From: Ralstonia sp. RRA
GTDB lineage: Bacteria; Pseudomonadota; Gammaproteobacteria; Burkholderiales; Burkholderiaceae
Direction: 5' to 3'
Assembly (NCBI RefSeq): GCF_037023145.1
Contig: NZ_CP146091.1
Location: forward strand, 3,534,001 to 3,598,000
Length of the DNA: 64,000 nt
How positions within the stretch are numbered: the first letter of the stretch is position 1; every line of letters begins with the position of its first letter. This document shows, piece by piece, positions 16,646-24,943 of this stretch. The notes beneath the pieces are model-generated. The model did not search any database. It worked only from the letters and a program-made list of their open reading frames with translations, and was not told where the DNA came from. The translations under genes and the position numbers were made by a program.

Positions 16646-16927
16646 CGCACAAGCTTGCTGAGCTTCAATTGATCTTGCAGGGCAGCGGTGTACCCTTGTA
16701 TATGGCATACAGGGGCGTCCCGCATCATGCGTTGAAGTTGTACGCGCTGGGAGCTTCCTGGCTATGGAGCCGGACCGAAAAGTAGTTTCACTGAGCGTCG
16801 GCTTCCGAGCGACTCGACGGTCTCCTAAGGGGTGATAGCGGCTGGTCGCCGCTGGCACGCTCGCTGACCGCTATCGGCGAGTTTGCGACATGCGAGACAT
16901 CAGCCACGCCCTATCCCGCACACCACC

Positions 16928-18274
16928 TCACGCACCAACAACCTTGTTCTTCCCCGTACGCTTGGCCTCGTACATGGCACGATCAGCCCGCTGGATTGCA
17001 TCCATGGGCGCCTCATCCTTGCCGAGTTCTGCCACACCTGCAGAAAACGTAACGAAGAGCCGCGTATTGCCGGCAACAAAGAAGCGCTGCGTCAACGCGC
17101 GCTGAAGCCGCACGATGGCTTGCACGCCGTCTTCCAGGCACGTGTCGGGCATCAGGATGACGAACTCCTCACCGCCAAAGCGTGCGAGCGTGTCTTGGGG
17201 GCGCATCGCTTCGCGCGCGACCTGGGCCAGATGCGACAGGGCATCGTCGCCAAAGCTATGCCCATGCGCATCGTTGATCGACTTGAAGTTGTCGATGTCG
17301 ATGAAGGCGATGGACAGCGCAGATTTCAGATGCGCGGCGCGGGCAACCTCGCGCGCCAGCGCTTCTTCCAGGCCCTTGCGGTTGAGCGCGCCGGTCAGCA
17401 GGTCATGGCGCGCAGAGGCGGACGCCAGGTCGAGCGCCTGATGCAGCCGCGCCACTTCCGCCGCGGCCTCTTCGGCCCGCTTCTTCATCGCCGACAGTTC
17501 TTCGTGATGGCGTGCAGAAACCAACGACATCCAACGCGTGGCCGCCAGCGCGTCTTGGATCACGGGCGCAATATCGGAGATCGTGCGGGCCGATTCGATC
17601 TTCTTGATGCACGCCTCCATGTGGCGATGGTGCTCGCCCGAGCTTTCCGCCGCCGAGGACAGCCGCTCCAGGAAAGACGCCAGCAGCCACTTCATTTCTT
17701 CCTGGGCTTCAAGCGACTTCGCCTTCAGCGCGCCCTGCTTCTGGATCACCTCTTTGAGGCGCCGCCGCACGTCTTCCAGCCGGCGCAGGCTCACGGGGGC
17801 CTCGCTGGCCTTCATCAAGGCCTCGATCTGCCCGCGCAGCCAGCGGTCATCGAGCGATAGCTCGCCAATGTTCTCAAACACGAGCTGCAGCAGATTCAGC
17901 AACGACTTGCGGATCTCGTTCTGATCTGCCGCCGCCAGCGACAGCCGCTGGTTGAACGTCGCCAGTTTGTTGTTCAGGCTGCCAAGGGTTTCCGATTCAG
18001 ACCGGCAGGCCTTGATCAGTACCCGCGCCGAGGGGCCGATCGTGGTGTTGTCATCGCCCAGCGCCGGCAAACAGTACTCAACCGTGCGTGCGAGCTGTTC
18101 GCACAACTCCCGCACCAGGGCCATCCGCTCCGCTTCGTGGGCGTGGAGGCTGGGCTTGTTGCCCGCGATTTCGTAGTAGATCGATGCAAAGTTGTCTGGC
18201 GTGGGAAGCAACCTGCGTGAGGCCAGCAGCTTGAGGGCGTGCCGAGCGGTCTCCGAGGGATTTTTTTCTGTCAT
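16928..18274 (-). CDS. Diguanylate cyclase (GGDEF domain)
   Basis: This 448-aa cytoplasmic protein makes cyclic di-GMP from two GTP. The C-terminal GGDEF domain (about 285-448) carries GGEEF at 367-371 and the product-inhibition I-site RPQD at 358-361, exactly five residues before it, so it should be active and feedback-controlled. The N-terminal 280 residues are helical, with no membrane segment, and include long heptad-like stretches (about 100-280) suited to dimerisation; the sensory input is unknown. ATG 18274 is used; an upstream in-frame start would add 22 unlikely residues. It is a single gene. Confidence 0.9.
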   Translation of the reverse strand: MTEKNPSETARHALKLLASRRLLPTPDNFASIYYEIAGNKPSLHAHEAERMALVRELCEQLARTVEYCLPALGDDNTTIGPSARVLIKACRSESETLGSLNNKLATFNQRLSLAAADQNEIRKSLLNLLQLVFENIGELSLDDRWLRGQIEALMKASEAPVSLRRLEDVRRRLKEVIQKQGALKAKSLEAQEEMKWLLASFLERLSSAAESSGEHHRHMEACIKKIESARTISDIAPVIQDALAATRWMSLVSARHHEELSAMKKRAEEAAAEVARLHQALDLASASARHDLLTGALNRKGLEEALAREVARAAHLKSALSIAFIDIDNFKSINDAHGHSFGDDALSHLAQVAREAMRPQDTLARFGGEEFVILMPDTCLEDGVQAIVRLQRALTQRFFVAGNTRLFVTFSAGVAELGKDEAPMDAIQRADRAMYEAKRTGKNKVVGA

Positions 18275-18517
18275 GCCTAAGCTGCAGGTTTGCGGGACGG
18301 GATTCGAGGGGGATTGTCCATGGTTCTGGGTGCGCCGCACAGTCGTTCAAAAGTTTGTGTGTGGGTTTTGCTGCAGGGGTGCGTTCTGTCCCTGAATTTC
18401 AGGCTGAACTGTTTGCTGCGCGATAATGCGCGCCTTATGCCTGCGGGACGCAGCGCCGCACACGTGTCAGGCGCATCAGCAAACTCTGATTTGTCTCGCA
18501 AACCATTGCTTCAGTTA
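18275..18517. other. Promoter side of the GGDEF gene
   Basis: This 243-bp stretch together with the structured element that follows separates the divergent GGDEF and 82-aa genes. No coding region is supported. Confidence 0.4.
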
Positions 18518-18777
18518 AAAGCGGCCTCGTAGACTCCGGGTGCCGCTTTCGTGCCATGAGAGAAAGCGGCCGAGGATTGGAACCCTCGGTATCGTCCGGC
18601 AGGGACCGAGCATAGGTCCTTGTCGTCAATCTCCCGTGGCCGCTCCCCCTTTATGGGCGAGCCTGGCAGGGACGGCTTCGCGCCGATCGAGTGACGGTAC
18701 TCGGGTTCCAACCTTGTCAGTGCTCGCCCACCCTCCCCCCGGGTGGCGAGTTTCCTCAATTCGACGGAGACATCGCC
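18518..18777 (+). ncRNA. Structured leader / repeat element upstream of the 82-aa gene
   Basis: Two related units lie here in opposite orientation: one at about 18563-18643 closed by AGCGGCC/GGCCGCT and one at 18655-18729 closed by GGGCGAGC/GCTCGCCC. Their cores, GGATTGGAACCC and its near-complement GGGTTCCAACC, mirror each other, and both contain GGCAGGGAC. A third hairpin, CTCGCC-C-ACCC (18723-18733) with GGGT-GGCGAG (18741-18750), lies just before the ribosome site. CTCGCC can pair with either partner, so the second and third stems exclude one another. A further pair AAAGCGGC/GCCGCTTT sits at 18518-18549. Function as a cis-acting RNA or as a dispersed DNA repeat is inference. Confidence 0.5.
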
Positions 18778-19026
18778 ATGACAGACCCCCAAGCCATTCC
18801 CGATATTCGCCGCTATCAAGCGCATGCTGAGTTGTTCGACAAGCTTTCAAAGCTACGGGCGTTTTTGAGCATGCTGCACGCCAGTGGGTTCGAGCATTTC
18901 CGCGCGATGGATGAGACGCGGCAGGCGGAATACCTGTGGACGTGTTTGGATTATGCGGAGGGGGCGTATACGGCGCTGACGGTTTGGGATGGGATGGATG
19001 TGGTGAATCAGGAAGACCTTCACTAG
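18778..19026 (+). CDS. Small conserved protein of unknown function (82 aa)
   Basis: This 82-aa acidic, soluble, helical protein has the segments ELFDKLSKLRAFLSMLH and AEYLWTCLDYAEGAYTAL. I do not recognise a functional motif. Small genes of this general look, preceded by inverted structured repeats, recur in Ralstonia-type genomes (from memory, unverified). ATG 18778 lies 8-10 bases after GGAGA. The upstream 250 bp form the paired structured element, which probably controls it. Confidence 0.6.
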   Translation: MTDPQAIPDIRRYQAHAELFDKLSKLRAFLSMLHASGFEHFRAMDETRQAEYLWTCLDYAEGAYTALTVWDGMDVVNQEDLH

Positions 19027-19125
19027 GGTGCTGAACTTCCATCGACGGGTATCCGGATTACGGTGTGTTTGCCTATATCGAAATCCGGCTTTAAGGTGCC
19101 GTGTTAACAGAGCAAGGAGGCAACC

Positions 19126-19392
19126 ATGAGCAATTACAGAAAACTCGCAGCGATGGTTGTCGTTGCCTCCTTCACGGCGGCAGCGCTGGCGATGTCTCCG
19201 ACACCTGTGTCGTGGGGCTACCCCGCGCTGGACGCGCTTTGCCTCCTACAGGAAGCCGCGGCTGTTGACGGTGTTTCGGGTGCCTACCCGATCGGGGCGA
19301 CCGCCGAAACGAAGTTCGGCAAGTGGACCTGCACGAAGGTTGTGGTGAGCCAGTCTCCCGTGAAAACTGGCGGGGTTTGGGTGCAGAAGTAG
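19126..19392 (+). CDS. Small exported protein (88 aa), unknown
   Basis: This 88-aa protein has a signal peptide (residues about 1-22, ending ALA) and a short mature domain with two cysteines (in DALCLLQ and KWTCTK) that could form a disulfide. A strong AAGGAGG site precedes the ATG. No family is recognised. It lies in a run of small, unrelated orphan genes with lower GC than the surroundings. Confidence 0.6.
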   Translation: MSNYRKLAAMVVVASFTAAALAMSPTPVSWGYPALDALCLLQEAAAVDGVSGAYPIGATAETKFGKWTCTKVVVSQSPVKTGGVWVQK

Positions 19393-19502
19393 CAAGGAGG
19401 GCGTGTGGGTCATCCACAGTTCAATCCGGATAACCTCATCGACGGGTCACAACCGTAACGTAGACCGTATGTCACTTCAAACCATGATCGCTCTGGAGCC
19501 AC

Positions 19503-19829
19503 ATGTTCTGTCCAGCATGCAATACCCAAAATTCCGCAACCAGCGTGAACTGCATCCAATGCGGAACGACCCTTATCTATGAAGCCAAAGGGCACTCCAC
19601 CTCATACATTCAGGGCGCCCAGTTGGTTGACTCGAGAATCTATGGTCTCGTGGGCTGTGTCGTTTGCCTGGGCCTTGCATTCGTCTTGCTGAATACTGTG
19701 CTGTCCGAGCTGTCTCTGAATGAGCATCTCGTCTATCTGGGCAGCATCGTCGTTGGTGGTATTGCTGGCCGAGTCGTTGCTTGGAGGAAATGGCGTGCAC
19801 TCCTACAAGCGTCGAAATCATCGTCTTGA
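19503..19829 (+). CDS. Zinc-ribbon plus transmembrane protein
   Basis: This 108-aa protein begins with MFCPACNTQNSATSVNCIQCG, a CxxC-x12-CxxC zinc ribbon, followed by two hydrophobic segments at about 48-67 and 73-90 and a basic end. Zinc-ribbon membrane proteins of this size are common but uncharacterised. It has low GC3 and no neighbours of related function. Confidence 0.65.
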   Translation: MFCPACNTQNSATSVNCIQCGTTLIYEAKGHSTSYIQGAQLVDSRIYGLVGCVVCLGLAFVLLNTVLSELSLNEHLVYLGSIVVGGIAGRVVAWRKWRALLQASKSSS

Positions 19830-19920
19830 TATCCCGTGATGAGTTTCAGGTGGTCGGCTTAGCAACCAAGAAGTGACGCACAACATTTGATCCACAAAGA
19901 CCCTAAACCGTGCACAGACA

Positions 19921-20214
19921 ATGAAAGCCAATTGGCAGCTGATCGGATCGATTCTAATTTTCTTACTACCGATTCTGGCTTGGATTCTTTACGAGATTGG
20001 GCGACTTATCGATAGAGTGAGTGGGCGACCAACCGTGAACGGTGCATCTGTGTACAACTGGCTTAGTCTCGCCGCTGCATTCGTGATTGGATGGGGGGCG
20101 GGCCCTGACGCCTTGGGTGTTCTGATTGTTGCATTGATTCCCTCTTGGATCGTCGCAACTCGCCTCTCTAAAAAGTATCGCGGGCAGAAGCTCTCCGTGT
20201 CCAACCAACGGTAG
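19921..20214 (+). CDS. Small membrane protein (97 aa), unknown
   Basis: This 97-aa protein has a hydrophobic helix at residues about 7-27 and two more at about 46-82, with a basic C-terminus. No motif is recognised. Codon use is AT-richer than most of the window, as for the zinc-ribbon gene 91 bases upstream, and the two may have arrived together. Confidence 0.5.
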   Translation: MKANWQLIGSILIFLLPILAWILYEIGRLIDRVSGRPTVNGASVYNWLSLAAAFVIGWGAGPDALGVLIVALIPSWIVATRLSKKYRGQKLSVSNQR

Positions 20215-20244
20215 CCAACATGTATCGAACAGTATTTCCACGCT

Positions 20245-20445
20245 CTACTGTGCCCGGCTCCATTGAGCCGACATCGTACGGCCACTTCCTAGCTGGTTCA
20301 GTTCCAGCCAAATGCAGGCCGTGTGACCGCCGTGGGTGAGCATTAGCGCTCCGGCACCGGCAATCAACGTCATCAACACAGGAATGACGATCAGCGCTCG
20401 GCCGAACGCGCACACCGTGTTGTTGGGCGCGAAGGCCGCGACCAC
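20245..20445 (-). CDS. Possible small membrane protein (66 aa)
   Basis: This frame starts at GTG 20445, has high GC in third positions, and encodes one clear transmembrane helix (ALIVIPVLMTLIAGAGALML). No ribosome site is obvious and the N-terminus is uncertain. It is convergent with the 97-aa membrane gene. A strong hairpin lies just upstream at 20455-20490. No family is recognised. Confidence 0.35.
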   Translation of the reverse strand: MVAAFAPNNTVCAFGRALIVIPVLMTLIAGAGALMLTHGGHTACIWLELNQLGSGRTMSAQWSRAQ

Positions 20446-20454
20446 GCTGGCCCC

Positions 20455-20490
20455 CCGCCTCGCGCGACAACAAACACTCGCGCGAGGCGG
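20455..20490. terminator. Perfect 13-bp hairpin
   Basis: CCGCCTCGCGCGA (20455-20467) and TCGCGCGAGGCGG (20478-20490) pair perfectly around a 10-nt loop, 34 bases after the end of the minus-strand tRNA-synthetase-like gene. It probably terminates that gene, although there is no clear T-run. Confidence 0.6.
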
Positions 20491-20523
20491 CTCAAATTTC
20501 CATATTTGATCGACGGGTTGGCC

Positions 20524-21169
20524 TCATTCCATCAATCGTTGGGCAAGCATGGCCAGTAACAGTCGTTCGACACCAATGCCAAAGCCTGCCCCTTCCCGAT
20601 ACGCGCCACCGCCGGCTACCTGCTGCTGCGCTCCAAGCTCCTTGCAGCGCATTTCGAATCCCTGCCCGTTGAGATAGTAGCTAAGACCTCTTCGAGCAGC
20701 CTCATCGAACTGATAACGAAGCCCCAACGAATCGAAGAATCCTGTGGCGATTTTCCGGCTATCGGCAGCTGCGCGTTCTGGATCTGCGGAAAGGCATTCG
20801 AAACCGAGTTGCGTGAACTCGCGGTATCGCCCCGCCTGAGGCCGCTCATATCTGTAGCAGCGTGCGATGTAGAACAATCGACGCTCGGGTCTGCCACTGA
20901 GCAATTGCTTGCTTTGCTCTTGGAAGAGCGCGGTTGCTTCCGGAATCAGGCAACACGAACGCCCCTTCTTGTCGGGGAAGACCCACATCTGATCGATGAT
21001 TTCGCTTCCGCCTGCTTTCTCGACGAACGTGTCTTGAGACCACAGGGCGGGCACGATCACCTCCTCTGCACCGCAATCAATGAAGGTAGCTCCGGAAACG
21101 GTTCTCAAGCATCCGGATTTGGCAGGCTTCTTTGCCTACGACGAAGCGGGTTCCGCGAAGCATTGTCAT
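20524..21169 (-). pseudogene. Histidyl-tRNA-synthetase-like class II protein, frameshifted
   Basis: The product is a free-standing class II synthetase core of about 215 residues. Motif 2 is seen in RCYRYERPQAGRYREFTQLG and motif 3 in FGIGVERLLL, both close to HisRS. There is no anticodon-binding domain, so it is a paralogue. The natural start is ATG 21169 behind AAGGAGA, and that frame reads MTMLRGTRFVVGKEACQIRM to a stop at 21077. The rest of the core continues in another frame from about 21080, and 646 bases from ATG to stop equal 215 codons plus one. A one-base insertion near 21080 is the simplest reading; a sequencing error or programmed shift is possible. A TTG at 21108 could give a shortened product. 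Confidence 0.6.
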
Positions 21170-21189
21170 GTTCATTCTCCTTAAGAAAT

Positions 21190-21213
21190 AAAAAAAGGCG
21201 CCTATGGCGCCTT
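21190..21213 (-). terminator. Attenuator-like terminator before the HisRS-like gene
   Basis: On the minus strand AAGGCGCC-ATA-GGCGCCTT (21195-21213) is followed by seven T residues (21190-21196), a classical intrinsic terminator. It ends only about 10 bases before the ribosome site of the synthetase-like gene, so it lies inside that gene's leader. Confidence 0.7.
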
Positions 21214-21450
21214 GGTTTCGTGTTGCCTGAAGCAGGACCGGTTGGCCCCCGCTTTCAGTGCTATGGACGTAACGAACCACGGCGCGATGAAATGCGGCCG
21301 TGGTGGTGATGCAGTTTGGCAAGTTCGTTACGGAGTTCCATGTCTGAATACTGACATATGTGTCGCAACAAGTGAACTACTGATCAAGCACCGCCCTCAG
21401 CGAATCGCCGGTCTGCACGCCTTCGCGAGATCGTAAATTCGCTTCGAAGC

Positions 21451-21804
21451 TTGTCGAAGCGCCCGTTATTGAGTTTCTGGGGCGGTACGGAATACTGGGT
21501 CAAGGTCTCGGGGCTTGAGGTTGCGTTCCCGCCAGACAAGATCGCGGACGTAGCCAACGTGATCGGGAATGACGTTGAGGGTATCAAGTGCCTTAGCCTA
21601 GATAGGCCTGCCTTCGACAACTCTTTCTGGACGTTTGCAATCGAGGCGATGGACCGTTTGGGATTCGCCTTCTATGACGATGCATTGGGCAGCATCCATG
21701 TTCTTCACGGTGATCCCGATGATCTTCCTGAATCAATCCGTAGTGAAAGCGTGAACGGCGTTCATAAAATTTCTAGCTTCTCGCAAATCTGGCAGAAGCT
21801 CTGA
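21451..21804 (+). CDS. Hypothetical protein (117 aa)
   Basis: This 117-aa soluble protein starts at TTG 21451. It contains LLSFWGGTEYWVKVSGLEVAF and an acidic C-terminal half. No family or catalytic motif is recognised. Codon use is mixed and GC is below average. A strong 12-bp hairpin follows its stop, supporting it as a real transcribed unit. Confidence 0.5.
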   Translation: MSKRPLLSFWGGTEYWVKVSGLEVAFPPDKIADVANVIGNDVEGIKCLSLDRPAFDNSFWTFAIEAMDRLGFAFYDDALGSIHVLHGDPDDLPESIRSESVNGVHKISSFSQIWQKL

Positions 21805-21815
21805 ACAGTGCTTTG

Positions 21816-21853
21816 GGCCGGCTTTGGTTGACCATGTTCAGCCAAAGCCGGCC
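21816..21853 (+). terminator. Hairpin terminator after the 117-aa gene
   Basis: GGCCGGCTTTGG (21816-21827) pairs with CCAAAGCCGGCC (21842-21853) around a 14-nt loop that can extend the stem. There is no clear T-run. Confidence 0.6.
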
Positions 21854-22059
21854 GGTTTCGAGCGGGCTGCTAACCCAGCGGCCCATTTTTACACCGCGTT
21901 TACCCCTCCCCCAACCTTTACCCCGTTTTTACCCCCTTTCCCTAATGTTGCACTGCACGCAGGCCCACTGACGGGAGCCCGCGTGCACGCCGCATCCGGT
22001 TCCAGTCGGGCGCTTGAGCGCCGGGCCGGGCGGCACCTAAAACAACAAGGGAAAGGTCC

Positions 22060-22875
22060 ATGCAAGCCAAGCAGGTTTCTTTGCGCGCCACCGTCATCGG
22101 TGGCGTTGTCATGTGTGCCGCAGCGCTCTCCAGCGCGGCCGCTTTTGCGCAGTCCAACGATGCGGCCCCGGCACCGGCCGCGGCACCCGCCAGCCCGCTG
22201 ACGGCCAACGTCACGCTGGCCAGCCAGTACCGCTATCGCGGGATCATGCAAACCAACAACAAGCCGGCCATCCAGGGCGGCGTTGATTACGCCATTCCGG
22301 GCGGCGTGCTGCCCGAGGGCTTCTACGTCGGCAACTGGAACTCGTCGATCAGCTGGCTGGGGGATTCCAACCCCAACGTGTCCGCCCCCATCGAGATGGA
22401 CTTCTACGGCGGCTACAAGACCGAGCTGATGAAGGACGTCCCTATCGACGTGGGCGTGCTGCAGTACTACTACCCGGGCAGCTACCCCGACGGGTACACC
22501 CGCCCGCACACCACCGAAGGCTATGCACAGATCGGCTATGGCCCGGTGGCGTTCAAGTACTCGCACGCGTTCTCCAACCTGTTCGGTTTTGCCGATAGCC
22601 ACCACAGCCAGTACTTCGACCTGTCGGGCAATTTCGACACCGGTTTCTGGGGCCTGACGCTGAACCTGCACGTGGGTTATCAGCAGGTGCCGCACCAAGT
22701 GGTGCGCACGTCATATGCCGACTGGAAAGTGGGCGTAACGAAGGATTTTGGTTCGGGCTGGACAGCTTCCTTGAGCTACATCGACACCAATGCATCGCGT
22801 CTGGCCTACACCAATACACGAGGCAGCTACATGGGCAAGGCGACCGCCCTGCTCGCCGTGACCAAGACGTTCTGA
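22060..22875 (+). CDS. TorF-family putative porin upstream of kdp
   Basis: This 271-aa outer-membrane protein has a signal peptide (about 1-31) and a linker rich in Ala and Pro. The barrel sequence LTANVTLASQYRYRGI with GFYVGNWNSSI is the hallmark of the TorF/TIGR02001 putative porins, and it ends in VTKTF with a terminal Phe. It should form a channel of unknown selectivity. Only 31 bases separate it from a 41-aa membrane protein and then kdpF, all on one strand, so it may be expressed with the K+ pump and serve potassium entry through the outer membrane (inference). Confidence 0.8.
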   Translation: MQAKQVSLRATVIGGVVMCAAALSSAAAFAQSNDAAPAPAAAPASPLTANVTLASQYRYRGIMQTNNKPAIQGGVDYAIPGGVLPEGFYVGNWNSSISWLGDSNPNVSAPIEMDFYGGYKTELMKDVPIDVGVLQYYYPGSYPDGYTRPHTTEGYAQIGYGPVAFKYSHAFSNLFGFADSHHSQYFDLSGNFDTGFWGLTLNLHVGYQQVPHQVVRTSYADWKVGVTKDFGSGWTASLSYIDTNASRLAYTNTRGSYMGKATALLAVTKTF

Positions 22876-22906
22876 CAACCACGACCTGAAGGAAAGGGGA
22901 GCGCAT

Positions 22907-23032
22907 ATGGACTTCGTTTATCTCGCCGGCCTCGCGGTGCTGGCCTTGGCAGTGGGCGGATTGCTCGCCCTCTCTGGCCGGCTTGCCACCAAAAACCAGC
23001 CCACCACGCACGCAATGGAGAAACAGCAATGA
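22907..23032 (+). CDS. 41-aa membrane protein in the kdp leader
   Basis: This short gene encodes one transmembrane helix (VYLAGLAVLALAVGGLLALS) and a polar tail. A GGAAAGGGGAG site precedes ATG 22907, and its TGA overlaps the kdpF start (ATGA, 23029-23032), which shows coupling. I know no characterised family; it may be an extra small Kdp subunit or a leader. Confidence 0.65.
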   Translation: MDFVYLAGLAVLALAVGGLLALSGRLATKNQPTTHAMEKQQ

Positions 23033-23118
23033 CCTGGCTCTACGTGTTGTCCGGGGCCATCACGGTGGCCTTGCTCGTCTATTTGTTCGTGGCCCTGCTG
23101 TGGCCCGAACGCTTCTAA
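23029..23118 (+). CDS. kdpF: K+-transporting ATPase subunit KdpF
   Basis: This 29-aa hydrophobic peptide with [18 protein letters not shown] and the end LLWPERF matches KdpF, the small lipid-like stabiliser of the KdpFABC complex. It overlaps the preceding 41-aa gene by four bases and is followed after 19 bases by kdpA. Confidence 0.85.
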   Translation: MTWLYVLSGAITVALLVYLFVALLWPERF

Positions 23119-23137
23119 CAACAATGCGAGGCACACC

Positions 23138-24910
23138 ATGAATGCGTTCCTCCTCCAGCTGGCGATCTACCTGGTCGTGCTGCTGGTCCTGGCCAGGCCG
23201 CTCGGCACTTACATGGCCGGCGTGTTTGGCGACAAGCCTTCGCGCACCCACTGGCTCGGTCCTATCGAGCGCTTCTTCTATCGCATTGCCGGCGTCAATC
23301 CGCAGGCGGAGATGGGCTGGAAGCGCTATGCGGTGGCCGTCATCGTCGTCAACGTGCTGGGTGCGCTGGCGGTGTATGCGCTGCAGCGCCTGCAGCAGTG
23401 GCTGCCGTTGAACCCGCAGAGCTTTGGTGCGGTCACGCCGGATTCGTCGTTCAACACGGCGGTCAGCTTTGTCACCAACACCAACTGGCAAGGCTATTCG
23501 GGCGAAAGCACGATGAGCTATCTCACGCAGATGCTCGGGCTGGCGGTGCAGAACTTCCTGTCGGCCGCCACGGGCATTGCGGTGGTGATTGCGCTCATCC
23601 GCGGCTTTGCACGCCATTCGGCCAAGACCATCGGCAACTTCTGGGTCGATTTCACGCGCGCTACGGTGTACGTGCTGCTGCCGCTGTCGATCATCGTGTC
23701 GGTGTTCTTCGTGAGCCAGGGCGTGATCCAGAACTTCGATGCGTACAAGGACGTGACCACCGTCACGGCCACCACGTATGACAACCCGAAGATGGACGCC
23801 AGCGGCCAGCCGCTCAAGGATGCCCAGGGCAACCCCGTGACCGAGAAGGCCACCACGCAAACGCAGACCCTGCCGATGGGCCCGGTTGCTTCGCAAGAGG
23901 CGATCAAGATGCTCGGCACCAACGGTGGCGGCCTCTTCAACGCCAACTCGGCGCACCCGTACGAGAACCCGAATGCGCTGACGAACTTCGTGCAGATGCT
24001 GGCCATCTTCATCATCCCGGCGGCGCTGTGCTTCACGTTTGGCGGCATGGTGGGGGATCGTCGTCAGGGCTGGGCCGTGTTGGCGGCCATGACGGTGCTG
24101 TTTGTGGTGCTGGCCGTCTTCGAGATGTGGTCGGAAATGCATGCCAACCCCATGCTGGCCAACCTGGGCATCGACCAGGCCATCGGCAACATGGAAGGCA
24201 AGGAATCGCGCTTTGGCGTCGTGGCAACGTCGCTGTTCGTGACCATCACCACCTCAGCGTCCTGCGGTGCGGTCAATGCCATGCATGACTCGCTGACTGC
24301 GCTGGGTGGCTTCGTGCCGATGTTCCTGATGCAGCTGGGCGAAGTGGTGTTTGGCGGTGTGGGCTCGGGCCTGTACGGCATGCTGGTGTACGCCATCCTG
24401 GCTGTGTTCATCGCAGGTCTGATGATCGGCCGCACGCCGGAATACCTCGGCAAGAAGATCGAGGTGTTCGAGATGAAGATGACGTCCATCGCCATTCTCG
24501 TCACGCCGCTGCTGGTGCTCGTGGGCACCGCCGTTGCCGTGCTGGCTGCGGGTGGCAAGGCGGGCATCTTCAACCCCGGCACGCATGGCTTCTCTGAAGT
24601 GCTGTACGCCTTCTCGTCGGCCGCCAACAACAACGGCAGCGCGTTTGCGGGGCTGTCGGCCAACACGCCGTTCTACAACGTGGCGCTGGGCATTGCCATG
24701 TGGCTGGGCCGCTTTTGGATCATCGTTCCGGTGCTGGCGATGGCAGGCACGTTTGCCGCCAAGAAGCGCCTGCCGGTGACGGTTGGCACGCTGCCCACGC
24801 ACGGGCCCCTCTTTGTCGTGCTGCTGATCGGCTCGGTGCTGCTGGTGGGTGCGCTCACCTACATCCCGGCGCTGGCGCTCGGCCCCATTGCGGAACATCT
24901 CGCACGCTAA
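23138..24910 (+). CDS. kdpA: K+-transporting ATPase subunit KdpA
   Basis: This 590-aa membrane protein is the K+-binding and translocating subunit of the high-affinity Kdp pump. The four filter regions characteristic of KdpA are visible, including [41 protein letters not shown] and [12 protein letters not shown]. Length is close to the normal 560-590. The ATG at 23138 begins [12 protein letters not shown], a normal first helix. It is in operon with kdpF, kdpB and kdpC and is induced by K+ limitation in other bacteria. Confidence 0.97.
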   Translation: MNAFLLQLAIYLVVLLVLARPLGTYMAGVFGDKPSRTHWLGPIERFFYRIAGVNPQAEMGWKRYAVAVIVVNVLGALAVYALQRLQQWLPLNPQSFGAVTPDSSFNTAVSFVTNTNWQGYSGESTMSYLTQMLGLAVQNFLSAATGIAVVIALIRGFARHSAKTIGNFWVDFTRATVYVLLPLSIIVSVFFVSQGVIQNFDAYKDVTTVTATTYDNPKMDASGQPLKDAQGNPVTEKATTQTQTLPMGPVASQEAIKMLGTNGGGLFNANSAHPYENPNALTNFVQMLAIFIIPAALCFTFGGMVGDRRQGWAVLAAMTVLFVVLAVFEMWSEMHANPMLANLGIDQAIGNMEGKESRFGVVATSLFVTITTSASCGAVNAMHDSLTALGGFVPMFLMQLGEVVFGGVGSGLYGMLVYAILAVFIAGLMIGRTPEYLGKKIEVFEMKMTSIAILVTPLLVLVGTAVAVLAAGGKAGIFNPGTHGFSEVLYAFSSAANNNGSAFAGLSANTPFYNVALGIAMWLGRFWIIVPVLAMAGTFAAKKRLPVTVGTLPTHGPLFVVLLIGSVLLVGALTYIPALALGPIAEHLAR

Positions 24911-24943
24911 AGCGCGCAGTCCACTCATATCAACAGGTGCCTT

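Larger units (their letters stand above)
16477..16927. other. 451-bp gene-free stretch with transposase remnant
   Basis: Apart from the hairpin at 16478-16500 and the transposase remnant at 16544-16645, no gene is supported. An inverted repeat GATAGCGG (16834-16841) / CCGCTATC (16868-16875) lies near its right end. The sequence CTGACCGCTATCGGC (16864-16878) recurs with one mismatch at 14684-14698. Confidence 0.5.

Noticed and set aside
18563..18729. tRNA or tmRNA in the structured element
   Set aside because: GGTTCCAACC-like arms resemble a T-arm, but no cloverleaf, anticodon arm or CCA-compatible acceptor stem can be drawn.
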